A stretch of DNA of 64,000 bases. It comes from [Bacillus] selenitireducens MLS10 (GTDB taxonomy: Bacteria; Bacillota; Bacilli; Bacillales; Salisediminibacteriaceae). The position numbers were made by a program, and so were the translations under genes. The notes under the pieces were generated by a model, which was given only the letters and a program-made list of their open reading frames with translations, had not been told where the DNA came from and searched no databases. The stretch covers positions 3,340,384 through 3,404,383 of the forward strand of contig NC_014219.1 of NCBI RefSeq assembly GCF_000093085.1. The letters are read 5' to 3'. The stretch's first letter is position 1, and the number at the start of each line of letters is the position of its first letter. This document shows positions 63,885-64,000 of this stretch, piece after piece.

Positions 63885-64000
<116 letters not shown>

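Overview
The window (64 kb, roughly 50% GC by eye, most genes on the minus strand) reads as chromosome of a member of the Bacillaceae. The conserved block atpEFHAGDC - nuoABCDHIJKLMN - DUF1146 (YwzB) - murA - mbl - flhO - flhP - EpuA-like - fabZ is the Bacillus arrangement, and start sites carry strong Gram-positive AGGAGG signals. Several details suggest an alkaliphilic, anaerobically respiring, non-sporulating species: the c-subunit fragment at the right edge has the PxxExxP motif of alkaliphilic Bacillus, the sporulation genes usually found between murA and mbl are missing, and there are two molybdoenzyme loci. A Bacillus selenitireducens/Salisediminibacterium-like soda-lake organism would fit. 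That placement is inference; no sequence search was possible.

Layout, left to right. 1-6.2 kb: a cut siderophore-type N-hydroxylase, a VanZ-family protein, MurJ/YtgP flippase, an AraC regulator, a small unknown membrane protein, a GNAT acetyltransferase and an AEC-family transporter. 6.3-12.4 kb: a minus-strand operon torD-dmsA-dmsB-dmsC-radical SAM for a DMSO-reductase-type respiratory enzyme. 12.6-16.9 kb: a PucR-type regulator coupled to a four-cluster ferredoxin, divergent from a cytosolic molybdopterin oxidoreductase. 17.0-25.9 kb: a 13-gene bacterial microcompartment (BMC) operon. 26.1 kb: a divergent DeoR regulator. 26.9-33.0 kb: a catabolite-controlled operon with a ribose-type ABC importer, an MtnK-like kinase and an MtnA-like isomerase. 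33.4-38.4 kb: a nucleoside hydrolase and a response regulator/double hybrid kinase pair. 38.6-41 kb: small membrane proteins and acidic lipoproteins. 41-64 kb: the conserved cell-envelope, complex I and ATP synthase block.

The most exciting system is the BMC locus with its flanking importer operon. Taken together it encodes a plausible route: imported 5-deoxyribose or 5-methylthioribose (or a related 5-modified pentose) -> 1-phosphate (MtnK-like) -> ribulose-1-phosphate analogue (MtnA-like) -> dihydroxyacetone phosphate plus a short aldehyde (class II aldolase with a C-terminal encapsulation helix) -> acyl-CoA (CoA-acylating aldehyde dehydrogenase with an N-terminal encapsulation helix) -> acyl-phosphate (PduL with an N-terminal helix). 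The shell would be five BMC-H paralogues and one BMC-P pentamer, with no tandem-domain BMC-T protein. Accessory genes are unusual: a CoA-disulfide reductase/NADH oxidase-type flavoprotein, a two-subunit CoA transferase and a solute-binding-protein fold without a signal peptide. Each enzyme family is known, and a soluble version of this pathway (the DHAP shunt, or 5-deoxyribose disposal) is known. A microcompartment-enclosed, import-fed version is the proposal here.

The energy genes complement this: DMSO-type respiration, an 11-subunit complex I without the NuoEFG NADH module and with an odd charged tail on NuoI, and an alkaliphile-type F1Fo ATP synthase.
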